Source of the DNA: Actinacidiphila yeochonensis CN732
GTDB lineage: Bacteria; Actinomycetota; Actinomycetes; Streptomycetales; Streptomycetaceae
NCBI RefSeq assembly: GCF_000745345.1
Contig: NZ_JQNR01000003.1
Coordinates: forward strand, 248,001-312,000
DNA: 64,000 nt
Direction of reading: 5' to 3'
The notes under the pieces are model-generated. The model saw only the letters and a program-made list of their open reading frames with translations. It was not told the origin of the DNA and did not search any database. The position numbers and the translations under genes are program-made. Below are positions 22,677 through 30,503 of this stretch, one piece after another. Each line of letters begins with the position of its first letter. Position 1 is the first letter of the stretch.

Positions 22677-23252
22677 CTACAGCTCCTGGAGGAAGTCCAG
22701 CGCGACCGCCCACGTCCGCTCGGCGGCCTGGGCGTCGTAGTCGGGCAGCTCGGGGTCGGTGTACAGGTGCCCGGCGCCGCGGTAGCGGTGCACCTCGACC
22801 TCGGCGCCGGCCCTGCGCATCCGCAGGTACCAGGCGTTCAGCCAGTCGTCGGGCTCGAAGGGGTCGGGCTCGGCCACGTGCAGCTGGACGGGGATCTCGG
22901 TGGCGGCGTCGTCGGCGATGTCCGACGTGCCGTGGAGCAGCAGCAGGCCGCGGGCCTTCTCGTCGCCCAGGGCCAGGTTCTGGGCGATCGAGCCGCCCAG
23001 CGAGAAGCCGGCGTAGACCAGCCCCGCCTCGGAGTGCGGCGCGGCCGCGGTCACGCCCCGGCGCAGCAGCTCGTCCCGCCCGATCTCCTCGCGGATGGCC
23101 AGGCCCTCCTCGATGGTCTCCGCCGTCCGCCCGTCGTACAGGTCCGGGACGTGCACCTCGTACCCCGCCCCGCGCAGCCGGTCGGCGGCGGAGTGCACGG
23201 CGGGCCGCAGGCCGTAGGCGGAGTGCAGCAGCAGGATTGTCGGAAGAGTCAC
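22677..23252 (-). CDS. Dienelactone hydrolase family alpha/beta hydrolase
   Basis: The 191-aa alpha/beta hydrolase carries the nucleophile elbow GFSLGG (Ser84), a likely acid Asp130 (AEPDPF), and His162 (GAGHLYTD). True dienelactone hydrolases use Cys at the nucleophile position, so this protein is a serine variant and probably an esterase or thioesterase of unknown substrate. GTG 23252 has GAAGG seven bases upstream. Single-gene unit. Confidence 0.85.
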   Translation of the reverse strand: MTLPTILLLHSAYGLRPAVHSAADRLRGAGYEVHVPDLYDGRTAETIEEGLAIREEIGRDELLRRGVTAAAPHSEAGLVYAGFSLGGSIAQNLALGDEKARGLLLLHGTSDIADDAATEIPVQLHVAEPDPFEPDDWLNAWYLRMRRAGAEVEVHRYRGAGHLYTDPELPDYDAQAAERTWAVALDFLQEL

Positions 23253-23575
23253 AGGTGGGCCTTCGGTCGCGGGGCTCGGATTACCCGTCCATGGTGCCAG
23301 GCTGGAAGGCTGGTCCCGCGCAGCGGAAGCGGCGGACCAGCGGCCACGCGGCCAAGGGGTGCCCGGGGAGTCCAGGGAGTTCAGGGACGTCCAGGGAGCG
23401 CCCGCCGGCCGTGCGGGCCCCTCGTCCGCCGTGTGCTCCCCGCCGTGGCGGCAGTGGCAGGCGCGGGCGCCGGCCACGCGTCCCCGGCAGAGGGCGGGGG
23501 TATGCGCGACGAGAGCCCCGGAGCACGACGAGTGCCCGGGGCGTCACCAGGAAGTGGGAAGTGGAAGGAGTCCGC
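23253..23575. other. Divergent intergenic region hydrolase / mscS with triple repeat
   Basis: The 323-bp region has no gene. Three near-identical octamers, TCCAGGGA 23371-23378, TTCAGGGA 23380-23387 and TCCAGGGA 23390-23397, lie 9 and 10 bp apart, about 180 bp before mscS. They could be a protein-binding array or chance. Confidence 0.4.
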
Positions 23576-24787
23576 GTGAGCATGGAGGACGTACTGCGTC
23601 CGGCTGTCGTGATCGGCGGTTCCGTCCTGCTGACGGTCCTCCTCGGCTGGATCGGCGACCGGACGCTGCGCTCGGCCGACGCCCGCCATCCCGAGACACC
23701 GCTCTGGGACCAGCTGCGCCGGTGCCGGCTGCCCGCACAGGTGGTGCTCTGCTCGGCGCTGCTGCGCGGCGCCTACCGGACCGCGCACGTCGAGAACGAG
23801 CACACGGTCGCCCTCGGCCGGCTGCTCACGCTGGTGCTCATCGCCGCGTCCGCGTGGCTGGTGGTGCGGGTGGCCGCCGCGGTCATCGACTCGTCCTACG
23901 CCCGCTACGCCGCGACCTCGCACAGCGTGCCGAAGATCCGCCGGCTGCGCACCCAGCTGACGCTGATCCAGCGGGTGTTCACCGCGATCATCGGGGTGAT
24001 CTCGGTCGCCTCCATGCTCTTCACCTTCCCGGAGATGCGGGCGGTGGGCGCCTCGATGCTGGCCTCGGCCGGCCTGATCGGCATCGTCGCCGGTGTGGCC
24101 GCCCAGGCCACCCTCAGCAACCTCTTCGCGGGGCTCCAGATCGCGTTCGGCGACGTGGTGCGGATCGGCGACACGGTCGTGGTCGACGGCGAGTGGGGCG
24201 AGGTCGAGGAGATCACCCTCACGTACCTGAGCGTGCGCACCTGGGACGAACGGCGGATCACGATGCCGGTGTCGTACTTCACCAGCAAGCCGTTCGAGAA
24301 CTGGTCGCGCGGCGATCCGCGGATGACCGGCACGGTGCTGCTGCACCTCGACCACTCCGCGCCGGTGGACCTGATGCGCAAGCGGCTGCTGGAGATCCTG
24401 GAGCAGAGCAGCGAGTGGGACCACCGGGCGTGGGGCCTGGTGGTGTTCGACTCCACCCCGACCACCATCCAGGTGCGCGCGCTGGCCACCGCCAAGGACT
24501 CCGGGGACATCTTCAACCTGCGCTGCATCGTCCGGGAGCAGCTGATCGACTGGCTGCGCTGCGAGCACCCGTACGCGCTCCCCCGCATCCCCACCGCGCC
24601 GGCGCCCGGCCAGGGCGAGGAACCCGACCGGGTGCCGCAGGCGCCCCCGCAGCGCCAGCACCTCGGCCCCGGGCCCGGCCACCGCGGCCACCACGCGAGC
24701 CACCAGGGGCAGCGCGGCCACCACGCGGGCGGCGGCACGGCGTCCGGCGCGGACGGCCTGACCACCGGGGACCCGGGCGGCCGCTGA
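23576..24787 (+). CDS. MscS family mechanosensitive ion channel
   Basis: The 403-aa protein has N-terminal membrane segments near residues 8-25, 75-105 and 130-160. The pore-lining MscS segment follows (GASMLASAGLIGIVAGVAAQATLSNLFAGLQIAF, about 160-195), then the cytoplasmic beta domain (VRIGDTVVVDGEWGEVEEITL). The C-terminal 65 residues are Gly/His/Gln-rich and disordered. Opening under hypo-osmotic shock is the family role. GTG 23576 has GGAAGGAG at ideal spacing. Confidence 0.93.
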   Translation: MSMEDVLRPAVVIGGSVLLTVLLGWIGDRTLRSADARHPETPLWDQLRRCRLPAQVVLCSALLRGAYRTAHVENEHTVALGRLLTLVLIAASAWLVVRVAAAVIDSSYARYAATSHSVPKIRRLRTQLTLIQRVFTAIIGVISVASMLFTFPEMRAVGASMLASAGLIGIVAGVAAQATLSNLFAGLQIAFGDVVRIGDTVVVDGEWGEVEEITLTYLSVRTWDERRITMPVSYFTSKPFENWSRGDPRMTGTVLLHLDHSAPVDLMRKRLLEILEQSSEWDHRAWGLVVFDSTPTTIQVRALATAKDSGDIFNLRCIVREQLIDWLRCEHPYALPRIPTAPAPGQGEEPDRVPQAPPQRQHLGPGPGHRGHHASHQGQRGHHAGGGTASGADGLTTGDPGGR

Positions 24788-24859
24788 GGCGCGGCCGCTG
24801 ACCGGCTCCCCCGGGGCGGGCCGCTCCGGTGCCCGGGCCCGGGGCTCGCCCGAGGGCGT

Positions 24860-26452
24860 TCACACCTGGCGCAGGGAGCGCAGGTCGAGGTGGCGCAGCA
24901 CGCGGTCGACGATCTCCGGGTCGGCGCCGGGCTCGCTGCGCGCGGACAGGATCTCGTGGCGGGCGGCGGAGAGCATGTCCTCCTGGATGCGGCGCAGTTC
25001 GCTCAGCCGGTGGGAGCGCCGGGCCAGGCTCTGCCGCCGCTCGTCGTCCATGATGTCCGGCGAGATGCGCGCGCCGAGGTCGACCGCCCGCAGGTGCAGC
25101 ATCTCGGCCAGCTCCTCGTCCACCTCCTGCTCGGACTCGATCTCCCGCAGCCGCTGCCGGGCCGCCTTCATCGCCCGCAGCGCGAGGGACCGTTCCTGCG
25201 CGTGCTCGTGGTCGGTGTCGCCGGTCACGCCGAGCCGCAGGACCAGCCAGGGCAGCGTGAGGCCCTGTATCACCAGGGTGACCAGCACCACCACGAAGGC
25301 GATGAAGAGGAGCTCGGAGCGGGCCGGGAAGTCGGCTCCGGAGTCGGTGTGGAGCGGGATCGCCAGCGCCAGCGCCACCGAGGCCACGCCGCGCATCCCG
25401 GCCCACCACATGGTGACGGTCTCCCGCCACGTCATCGGGATGTCCTCGTCGATGTCGCGCAGCCGGTGCAGCCGCCGGGCCACCCACGCGGCCGGCAGCA
25501 GGTAGACCAGCCGCACCCCGACGACCACGGCGACCACCAGCCAGGCGTGCCCCAGCATCGCCCCCCAGTGGCCGCTGCCGACGTCGAAGACGGTGTGCAC
25601 CTCCAGGCCGATCAGGCCGAACGCGACCCCGGTGACGAGGGTGTCGACGATCTCCCAGAAGGTGTTCCCGGCCAGCCGGGCCGTGACGTCGTCGGCCTCG
25701 AAGGCGTGCTCGGCCAGGAACAGCGCCGAGGTGAGCACCGCGAGCACGCCGGAGCCGTGCAGTTCCTCGGCGATGACGTACGAGGCGAACGGCACCAGCA
25801 GCGACAGGCCGACCTGGAGGGTGGCGTCGCCGACCACGCCCATCAGCTTGTTGGCGCCCCAGCCGAGGAGCAGTCCGATGGCCACCGCGACGACGGCGGA
25901 GAGCACGAACTCCAGCAGCGCGTGCGGCACCGAGAAGTGCCCGGAGACGGCGGCGGCGATCGCCACGTGGTAGATGACGATGGCGGTGACGTCGTTGAAG
26001 AGCCCCTCGCCCTCCAGGATGGAGATCATCCGCCGGGGGAGGCCGAGGCTGCCCGCCACGGCGGTGGCGGCGACCGGGTCCGGCGGCGCGACGAGGGCGC
26101 CGAGCGAGAACGCCGCGGCCAGCGTGACGGCGGGTACGACCGTGTGGGCGACGAAGGCCACCGCGATGGTGGTGACGAAGACCAGGGCCACCGCGAGCAG
26201 GAAGATCGGCCGCCAGTTGGCGGCGAACTGCCGCCAGGAGGTGCGCTGGACGGCGGCGTACAGCAGCGGCGGCAGGAGCAGCGGAAGGATCAGGTCCGGG
26301 TCGATCTGGATGTCCGGCACCTGCGGGATGAGCGCGAGGACGGCACCGAAGATCGTCATGAGCACCGGCGCGGGCAGCCCGATCCGGTCGCCCACCGGCA
26401 CCATGACGATGGCGGCCAGCAGCAGCGCGAAGAACAAGGCGAGCTGATCCAC
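24860..26452 (-). CDS. CPA1 family Na+/H+ antiporter
   Basis: The 530-aa protein has about 12 membrane helices over residues 3-415. Transport-site motifs are APPDPVAATAV and EGEGLFNDVTAIV, with GAFGLIGLE and GMRGVASVALALAI, the conserved Arg-containing helix of NhaP-type exchangers. A cytoplasmic helical tail of about 100 aa is charged. Start GTG 26452 begins VDQLALFFALLLAAI; there is no strong Shine-Dalgarno. The role is sodium and pH homeostasis. Convergent with mscS. Confidence 0.92.
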   Translation of the reverse strand: MDQLALFFALLLAAIVMVPVGDRIGLPAPVLMTIFGAVLALIPQVPDIQIDPDLILPLLLPPLLYAAVQRTSWRQFAANWRPIFLLAVALVFVTTIAVAFVAHTVVPAVTLAAAFSLGALVAPPDPVAATAVAGSLGLPRRMISILEGEGLFNDVTAIVIYHVAIAAAVSGHFSVPHALLEFVLSAVVAVAIGLLLGWGANKLMGVVGDATLQVGLSLLVPFASYVIAEELHGSGVLAVLTSALFLAEHAFEADDVTARLAGNTFWEIVDTLVTGVAFGLIGLEVHTVFDVGSGHWGAMLGHAWLVVAVVVGVRLVYLLPAAWVARRLHRLRDIDEDIPMTWRETVTMWWAGMRGVASVALALAIPLHTDSGADFPARSELLFIAFVVVLVTLVIQGLTLPWLVLRLGVTGDTDHEHAQERSLALRAMKAARQRLREIESEQEVDEELAEMLHLRAVDLGARISPDIMDDERRQSLARRSHRLSELRRIQEDMLSAARHEILSARSEPGADPEIVDRVLRHLDLRSLRQV

Positions 26453-26741
26453 AAGCGCCAGGGTGTCAGACCATCCCGGCCGTCCCGGGGATCGCCACGG
26501 CGGGCGGTGCCCCGGCCCCCGCCGGTCCGAACGGGCGGCCGGAGGGCCCCGCGCGGACGGGAACACGGCACGGGGGGCGGAGGCGGGCCGGCAGCAGGGC
26601 GGGCGGGCCGGAGGCGGGCAGGAAGCAGCTCCGCACCCGATCAGTACCGATCACCACAGCCCAGCCCAGCCGGCCCGGACCAGCCCCGATCGGAACCGGG
26701 CCGGAAGGGACCAGGGCCGAGTCGGAGACGGTCGGAACCGG

Positions 26742-27212
26742 TCAGAACCGGTGGGTCATCGCCTGGTGCGGGATACCGACGTCCAGGAACTCCGGGCCGT
26801 GCGCGGTGTAGCCGAGCCGCTCGTAGAAGGGGATCGCGTGGGTCTGGGCCTCCAGGTGGACGCCGCGCAGGCCCCGTCGGCGTGCCTCGTCCTCCAGGGC
26901 GCGCACCAGCCGGCTGCCGGTACCGTTCCGCCGGCCCTCCGGCAGCACGGCCAGCCGGCCGAGGACGGCCAGCTCGGGGTCGCCGCCGTTCTTGGCCGCG
27001 GCGTCGGCGCCGGTCAGCAGCCGCCCGGTGCCCGCGCCCTCGGCCAGGACGTGCACGGCCCGGACGTCCTTCTCGTCGAACTCCAGCTCCGCGGGGACCC
27101 GCTGCTCGACGACGAAGACGCGGTGGCGGATGGCGTGCACCTGCGCCATGCCGGCCTCGTCGGCGGGGTCGACCACGCGCACCGTCGAGGAGGGCGGGAC
27201 GGCGGCGGTCAC
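26742..27212 (-). CDS. GNAT family N-acetyltransferase
   Basis: The 156-aa protein is of ElaA-like character: [13 protein letters not shown] near the N-terminus, then acetyl-CoA-binding [26 protein letters not shown] and the C-terminal [28 protein letters not shown] typical of the group. GTG 27212 overlaps the rluD stop (GTGA, 27209-27212), so it is co-translated with rluD. Acceptor unknown. Confidence 0.93.
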   Translation of the reverse strand: MTAAVPPSSTVRVVDPADEAGMAQVHAIRHRVFVVEQRVPAELEFDEKDVRAVHVLAEGAGTGRLLTGADAAAKNGGDPELAVLGRLAVLPEGRRNGTGSRLVRALEDEARRRGLRGVHLEAQTHAIPFYERLGYTAHGPEFLDVGIPHQAMTHRF

Positions 27213-28150
27213 CGGCTCTCCTCGCGGACGGCGTCCAGGGCGTGCTGGAGATCGTCCGGGTACTCGCTGGTGAACTCGACCCACTCGCCGTCTCCCGGGT
27301 GCTGGAAGCCGAGGCGGACGGCGTGCAGCCACTGCCGGGTCAGGCCGAGGCGGCGGGCGAGCGTCGGGTCGGCGCCGTAGGTGAGGTCGCCGACGCAGGG
27401 GTGGCGGTGCGCGGACATGTGCACCCGGATCTGGTGGGTGCGGCCGGTCTCCAGCTTGATGTCGAGCAGGCTGGCCGAGCGGAACGCCTCCTCCAGGTCG
27501 TAGTGGGTGACGGAGGGCTTGCCCTCGGCGGTGACCGCCCACTTGTAGTCGTGCTGGGGGTGGCGGCCGATGGGCGCGTCGATGGTGCCGCTGAGCGGGT
27601 CCGGGTGGCCCTGGACCAGGGCGTGGTACCGCTTCTCGACGGTGCGCTCGCGGAACTGCTGCTTGAGCGAGGTGTAGGCGCGCTCCGACTTGGCCACCAC
27701 CATCAGCCCGGAGGTGCCGACGTCCAGCCGGTGGACGATGCCCTGGCGCTCGGCGGCGCCGGAGGTGGACACCCGGTAGCCGGCGGCGGCCAGGCCGCCG
27801 ATCACGGTGGTGCCGGTCCAGCCGGGGCTGGGGTGGGCGGCGACACCGACGGGCTTGACGACGACGACCACGTCGGCGTCGTCGTGGACGATCACCATGC
27901 CCTCGACCGGCTCCGCCACGACCCGCACCGGGGCGGCGGGGGCGGGCATCTCCACTTCGAGCCAGGCGCCGCCGCGCACCCGCTCGGACTTTCCGGCGGC
28001 CGCCCCGTCGATGGAGACCTTCCCGGCGGCGGCCAGTTCCGCGGCTTTGGTCCGCGAGAAACCGAACATGCGGGCGATGGCGGCGTCGACGCGCTCACCT
28101 TCGAGCCCATCGGGAACGGGCAGGGAGCGGACCTCGGGAAGCGTACTCAC
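27209..28150 (-). CDS. rluD: RluD-type 23S rRNA pseudouridine synthase
   Basis: The 313-aa RluA-family enzyme has an N-terminal S4 domain at about residues 15-65 ([25 protein letters not shown]) and the catalytic motif [12 protein letters not shown] with Asp143, then the conserved [12 protein letters not shown] and [10 protein letters not shown]. It probably modifies helix 69 of 23S rRNA; the exact sites cannot be read. GTG 28150. It follows lspA by 55 bp and is coupled to the GNAT gene, a common actinobacterial order. Confidence 0.94.
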   Translation of the reverse strand: MSTLPEVRSLPVPDGLEGERVDAAIARMFGFSRTKAAELAAAGKVSIDGAAAGKSERVRGGAWLEVEMPAPAAPVRVVAEPVEGMVIVHDDADVVVVVKPVGVAAHPSPGWTGTTVIGGLAAAGYRVSTSGAAERQGIVHRLDVGTSGLMVVAKSERAYTSLKQQFRERTVEKRYHALVQGHPDPLSGTIDAPIGRHPQHDYKWAVTAEGKPSVTHYDLEEAFRSASLLDIKLETGRTHQIRVHMSAHRHPCVGDLTYGADPTLARRLGLTRQWLHAVRLGFQHPGDGEWVEFTSEYPDDLQHALDAVREESR

Positions 28151-28205
28151 CCGTCCGAGTATGCCGGACGCCGCGCGCCCGCCGGACCGCGCACCTTCCG
28201 GGAGG

Positions 28206-28808
28206 TCAGTCGCGGTGGCGGCTGCCGTCCGGGTCGATGCCGAGGAAGGTGAGCAGGACGATCAGCACGCCGCCGCAGGTGATCGCGGAGTCCGCGAGGT
28301 TGAAGATGGCGAAGTGCTCGGGGTGGACGAAGTCGACCACGCGGCCCTGGAAGCTCCCGGGCGACCGGAGGACCCGGTCCGTGAGGTTTCCCACGGCCCC
28401 GCCCAGCAGCAGGCCCAGCGCGATGGCCCAGGGCAGGCTGTAGAGCCGCCGGGACAGCCGGGCGATGACGGCGACGACGCCGACGGCGATCAGGGTGAAG
28501 ACGACGGTCATACCGGCGCCCATACCGAAGGCAGCACCGGGGTTCCGGGTCGCGTCCAGGCGCAGGTAGTGGCCGAGGATGTCGATCGGCTGGTGTCCTT
28601 CGAGGCTGTGCACGACCCACAGCTTGGACAGCACGTCCAGCACGTAGGCGAGGGCGGCGAAGCCTATGAGCACGGGGATGCGGCGGCTCCGGGGCGCGGC
28701 GGGCTCCGCCTCCGTACCGGCGGCGTGCTCGTCGGGGCGCCCCTCGGTGGACGCGCTCGCGTCCTCCGCCGGCTCCGGTGTGGTGATGGTGCGCTCCGCT
28801 TCCGTCAC
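28206..28808 (-). CDS. lspA: Lipoprotein signal peptidase LspA
   Basis: This 200-aa membrane aspartyl protease cleaves prolipoprotein signal peptides after lipidation. Four membrane segments lie between about residues 44 and 192. The catalytic aspartates are Asp144 (GNLTDRV) and Asp173 (FNLADSAI), and the conserved TRNPGAAFG motif is present. The N-terminal tail of about 42 aa is acidic and disordered. GTG 28808. First gene of the lspA-rluD-GNAT run. Confidence 0.96.
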   Translation of the reverse strand: MTEAERTITTPEPAEDASASTEGRPDEHAAGTEAEPAAPRSRRIPVLIGFAALAYVLDVLSKLWVVHSLEGHQPIDILGHYLRLDATRNPGAAFGMGAGMTVVFTLIAVGVVAVIARLSRRLYSLPWAIALGLLLGGAVGNLTDRVLRSPGSFQGRVVDFVHPEHFAIFNLADSAITCGGVLIVLLTFLGIDPDGSRHRD

Positions 28809-29044
28809 GTGAGTCCCTCAGCGCTGGTTCCTGGCCTTCCGACGAGGGTACGGCACGCCGCCCCGGGAGAGTCAGGCGAGATGCCCCACTCCCCGGCCGG
28901 CGGCCGACCGCGCGACCGCCGCCCGGGGGCGCGAGGACCCCGGCCCCCGAGCGGCACCGAGCGGCCCCGACGCGGCGCCGCGCCCGGGAGGGCGGACGGC
29001 TGCCGCCCCGGGAACGCGCACCCCGGCCGGCGGAACCCGGGCCG

Positions 29045-29911
29045 CTACCTGCGCTCCTGCTTCTGCTTGTCGTCGATGCACAGCGTCGCCCGGGGGAACG
29101 CCTGCATCCGCGCCTTCCCGATCGGCTTCCCGCACACCTCGCACAACCCGTACGTGCCCTCGTCCAGCCGGCGCAGCGCGTGGTCGGCCTGCTCCAGGGT
29201 CTCCCGGGTGTTCGCCGCGAGCGCGAGCTCCGACTCCCGGGTGATGTTCTTGCTGCCGGTGTCCGCCTCGTCCCCCGCGCCGTCCCCGGAGTCCCGCAGC
29301 AGGCCCGCGACGGCCGCCTCGGAGGAGGCGATCTCCACCCGCAGCCGCTCGACGTCCGTCAGCAGGATGGTGCGGGCCTCCTCGACCTCCTCGGCCGTCC
29401 AGGGGTCCTCCCCCGACAGCACCGCGAGCGTCTCCGGCTCCACGCCGTTCCTCGCCGCGGGCACGGCCGACGCCGGCTCCGGAGCGGCCGTGCCGGCCGC
29501 GGTCTTCTCAGCTCCCACTGTGCGGGCTCCCGTCTTCCTCGCAGCCGCGCGCTTCCCGGCCGGCTTCTCCGCGACGGCCGCTGCGGCCACCGCCCCTGCG
29601 GCCGGTGTCCCGGCCGTGCCCTGCTCCGTGTCCGTCCCGGCCTCCGAGCCCTCCGCGCCCTCCGCGCGCCCGGCGGGCGCGGCCTTCCCGGCGGCCGTCT
29701 TCTTCACGGCGGCCGTCTTCGCAACCGTCTTCACGGCCGTCTTCTTCCTCGCCGCCTTCGTCGCCTTCATCGCCTTCGTCGTCTTCGCCGTCCTCTCCCC
29801 CGTGCCCCCGGCGCCCACCGTCTTCCCCGTGCCCGCCGGACTCCCCGTCGTCGCGGCGGCAGGCGTCCGCTCCGCCGTGGCCTCGTCGGCGGCGGCTCTC
29901 CTCACGACCAT
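29045..29911 (-). CDS. TraR/DksA zinc-finger protein with histone H1-like N-terminus
   Basis: The 288-aa protein has an N-terminal 160 residues rich in Lys, Ala, Thr and Arg with KTA/KKTA repeats, like bacterial H1-type nucleoid proteins. A coiled-coil region (about 175-240) leads to the C-terminal DksA/TraR finger LCEVCGKPIG. The finger reads Cys257-x2-Cys260-x17-Cys278-x2-Asp281, with Asp where the fourth Cys is expected. Start ATG 29911 has AAGGGG about nine bases upstream. It may combine DNA compaction with RNA polymerase binding; role unproved. It sits opposite the ileS leader. Confidence 0.85.
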   Translation of the reverse strand: MVVRRAAADEATAERTPAAATTGSPAGTGKTVGAGGTGERTAKTTKAMKATKAARKKTAVKTVAKTAAVKKTAAGKAAPAGRAEGAEGSEAGTDTEQGTAGTPAAGAVAAAAVAEKPAGKRAAARKTGARTVGAEKTAAGTAAPEPASAVPAARNGVEPETLAVLSGEDPWTAEEVEEARTILLTDVERLRVEIASSEAAVAGLLRDSGDGAGDEADTGSKNITRESELALAANTRETLEQADHALRRLDEGTYGLCEVCGKPIGKARMQAFPRATLCIDDKQKQERR

Positions 29912-30194
29912 GGCCGCGACCCCTTCACCTCGGCGATCCCGTACGCGGATCGTGCCGGAAACGGTAAAACGGACACCGATCCGCGGCAACCGGGGGTGCT
30001 GCCACGGCCGGCCCGTGCCCCCCTCGGCGGGCGACCGGCCTGCATCGGTTGTGCCCAGCCCGGCGTGAGGTATTCCGGACGGGGCCGCGCGCCATGCCCC
30101 CGGGTGCCGGTGACGCCGCCATACGGGTCAGCCCGGCGGCGCCCGGCGGCGCCCGGCGGCGGAAAACCCGGCCGCCGCCACCCGCCCCGCCCCG

Positions 30195-30200
30195 TACACT
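30195..30200 (+). promoter_or_regulatory. -10 element of ileS
   Basis: TACACT lies just before the first T-box stem, so transcription would begin near 30206. A -35 match is not obvious. Confidence 0.5.
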
Positions 30201-30503
30201 GGGCGCAGCGAAAGGCGTGGATGGGACGAGTAGCGCCGCACGCAGCCATGAGCGATCCGGGGACGGTGGAAGCCCGGGGGCGTGCGCGGTGTGAAGATCA
30301 CCCCGGAGCCGTCGGAAGAACACCCGCGGGGAGGACCCGTCGGGCCAGTAGAACCGGCCTCGCAGCCCTAACGAGGGGGCGGTGGGCCCGCGCGGTCAGC
30401 GGGCCGTCCACCGCCAAGGAGGGTGGTACCGCGGGAGCGCTCGCTCTCGTCCCTCCGACGGAAGTACGCGAAAGCGCCGAACGTCCGCCGGAGGAAGACC
30501 CTG
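30201..30503 (+). ncRNA. T-box riboswitch (Ile) in the ileS leader
   Basis: The leader senses uncharged tRNA-Ile. The T-box core AGGGTGGTACCGCG lies at 30420-30433 and would pair with the tRNA acceptor end. GTGAAGATCACC around 30291-30302 carries the specifier ATC (30297-30299), an Ile codon. A long hairpin just before the T-box (GGCGGTGG with CCACCGCC) is stem III. Downstream, CCTCCG (30452-30457) can pair with CGGAGG (30489-30494), which includes the ileS ribosome binding site. The switch therefore most likely acts on translation initiation, as in other actinobacterial ileS T-boxes, rather than by a terminator. Confidence 0.92.

Noticed and set aside
24890-28252. 1120-codon plus-strand open frame across the antiporter, GNAT and rluD genes
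   Set aside because: It spans three well-supported minus-strand genes and their gaps; composition is that of an antisense shadow.
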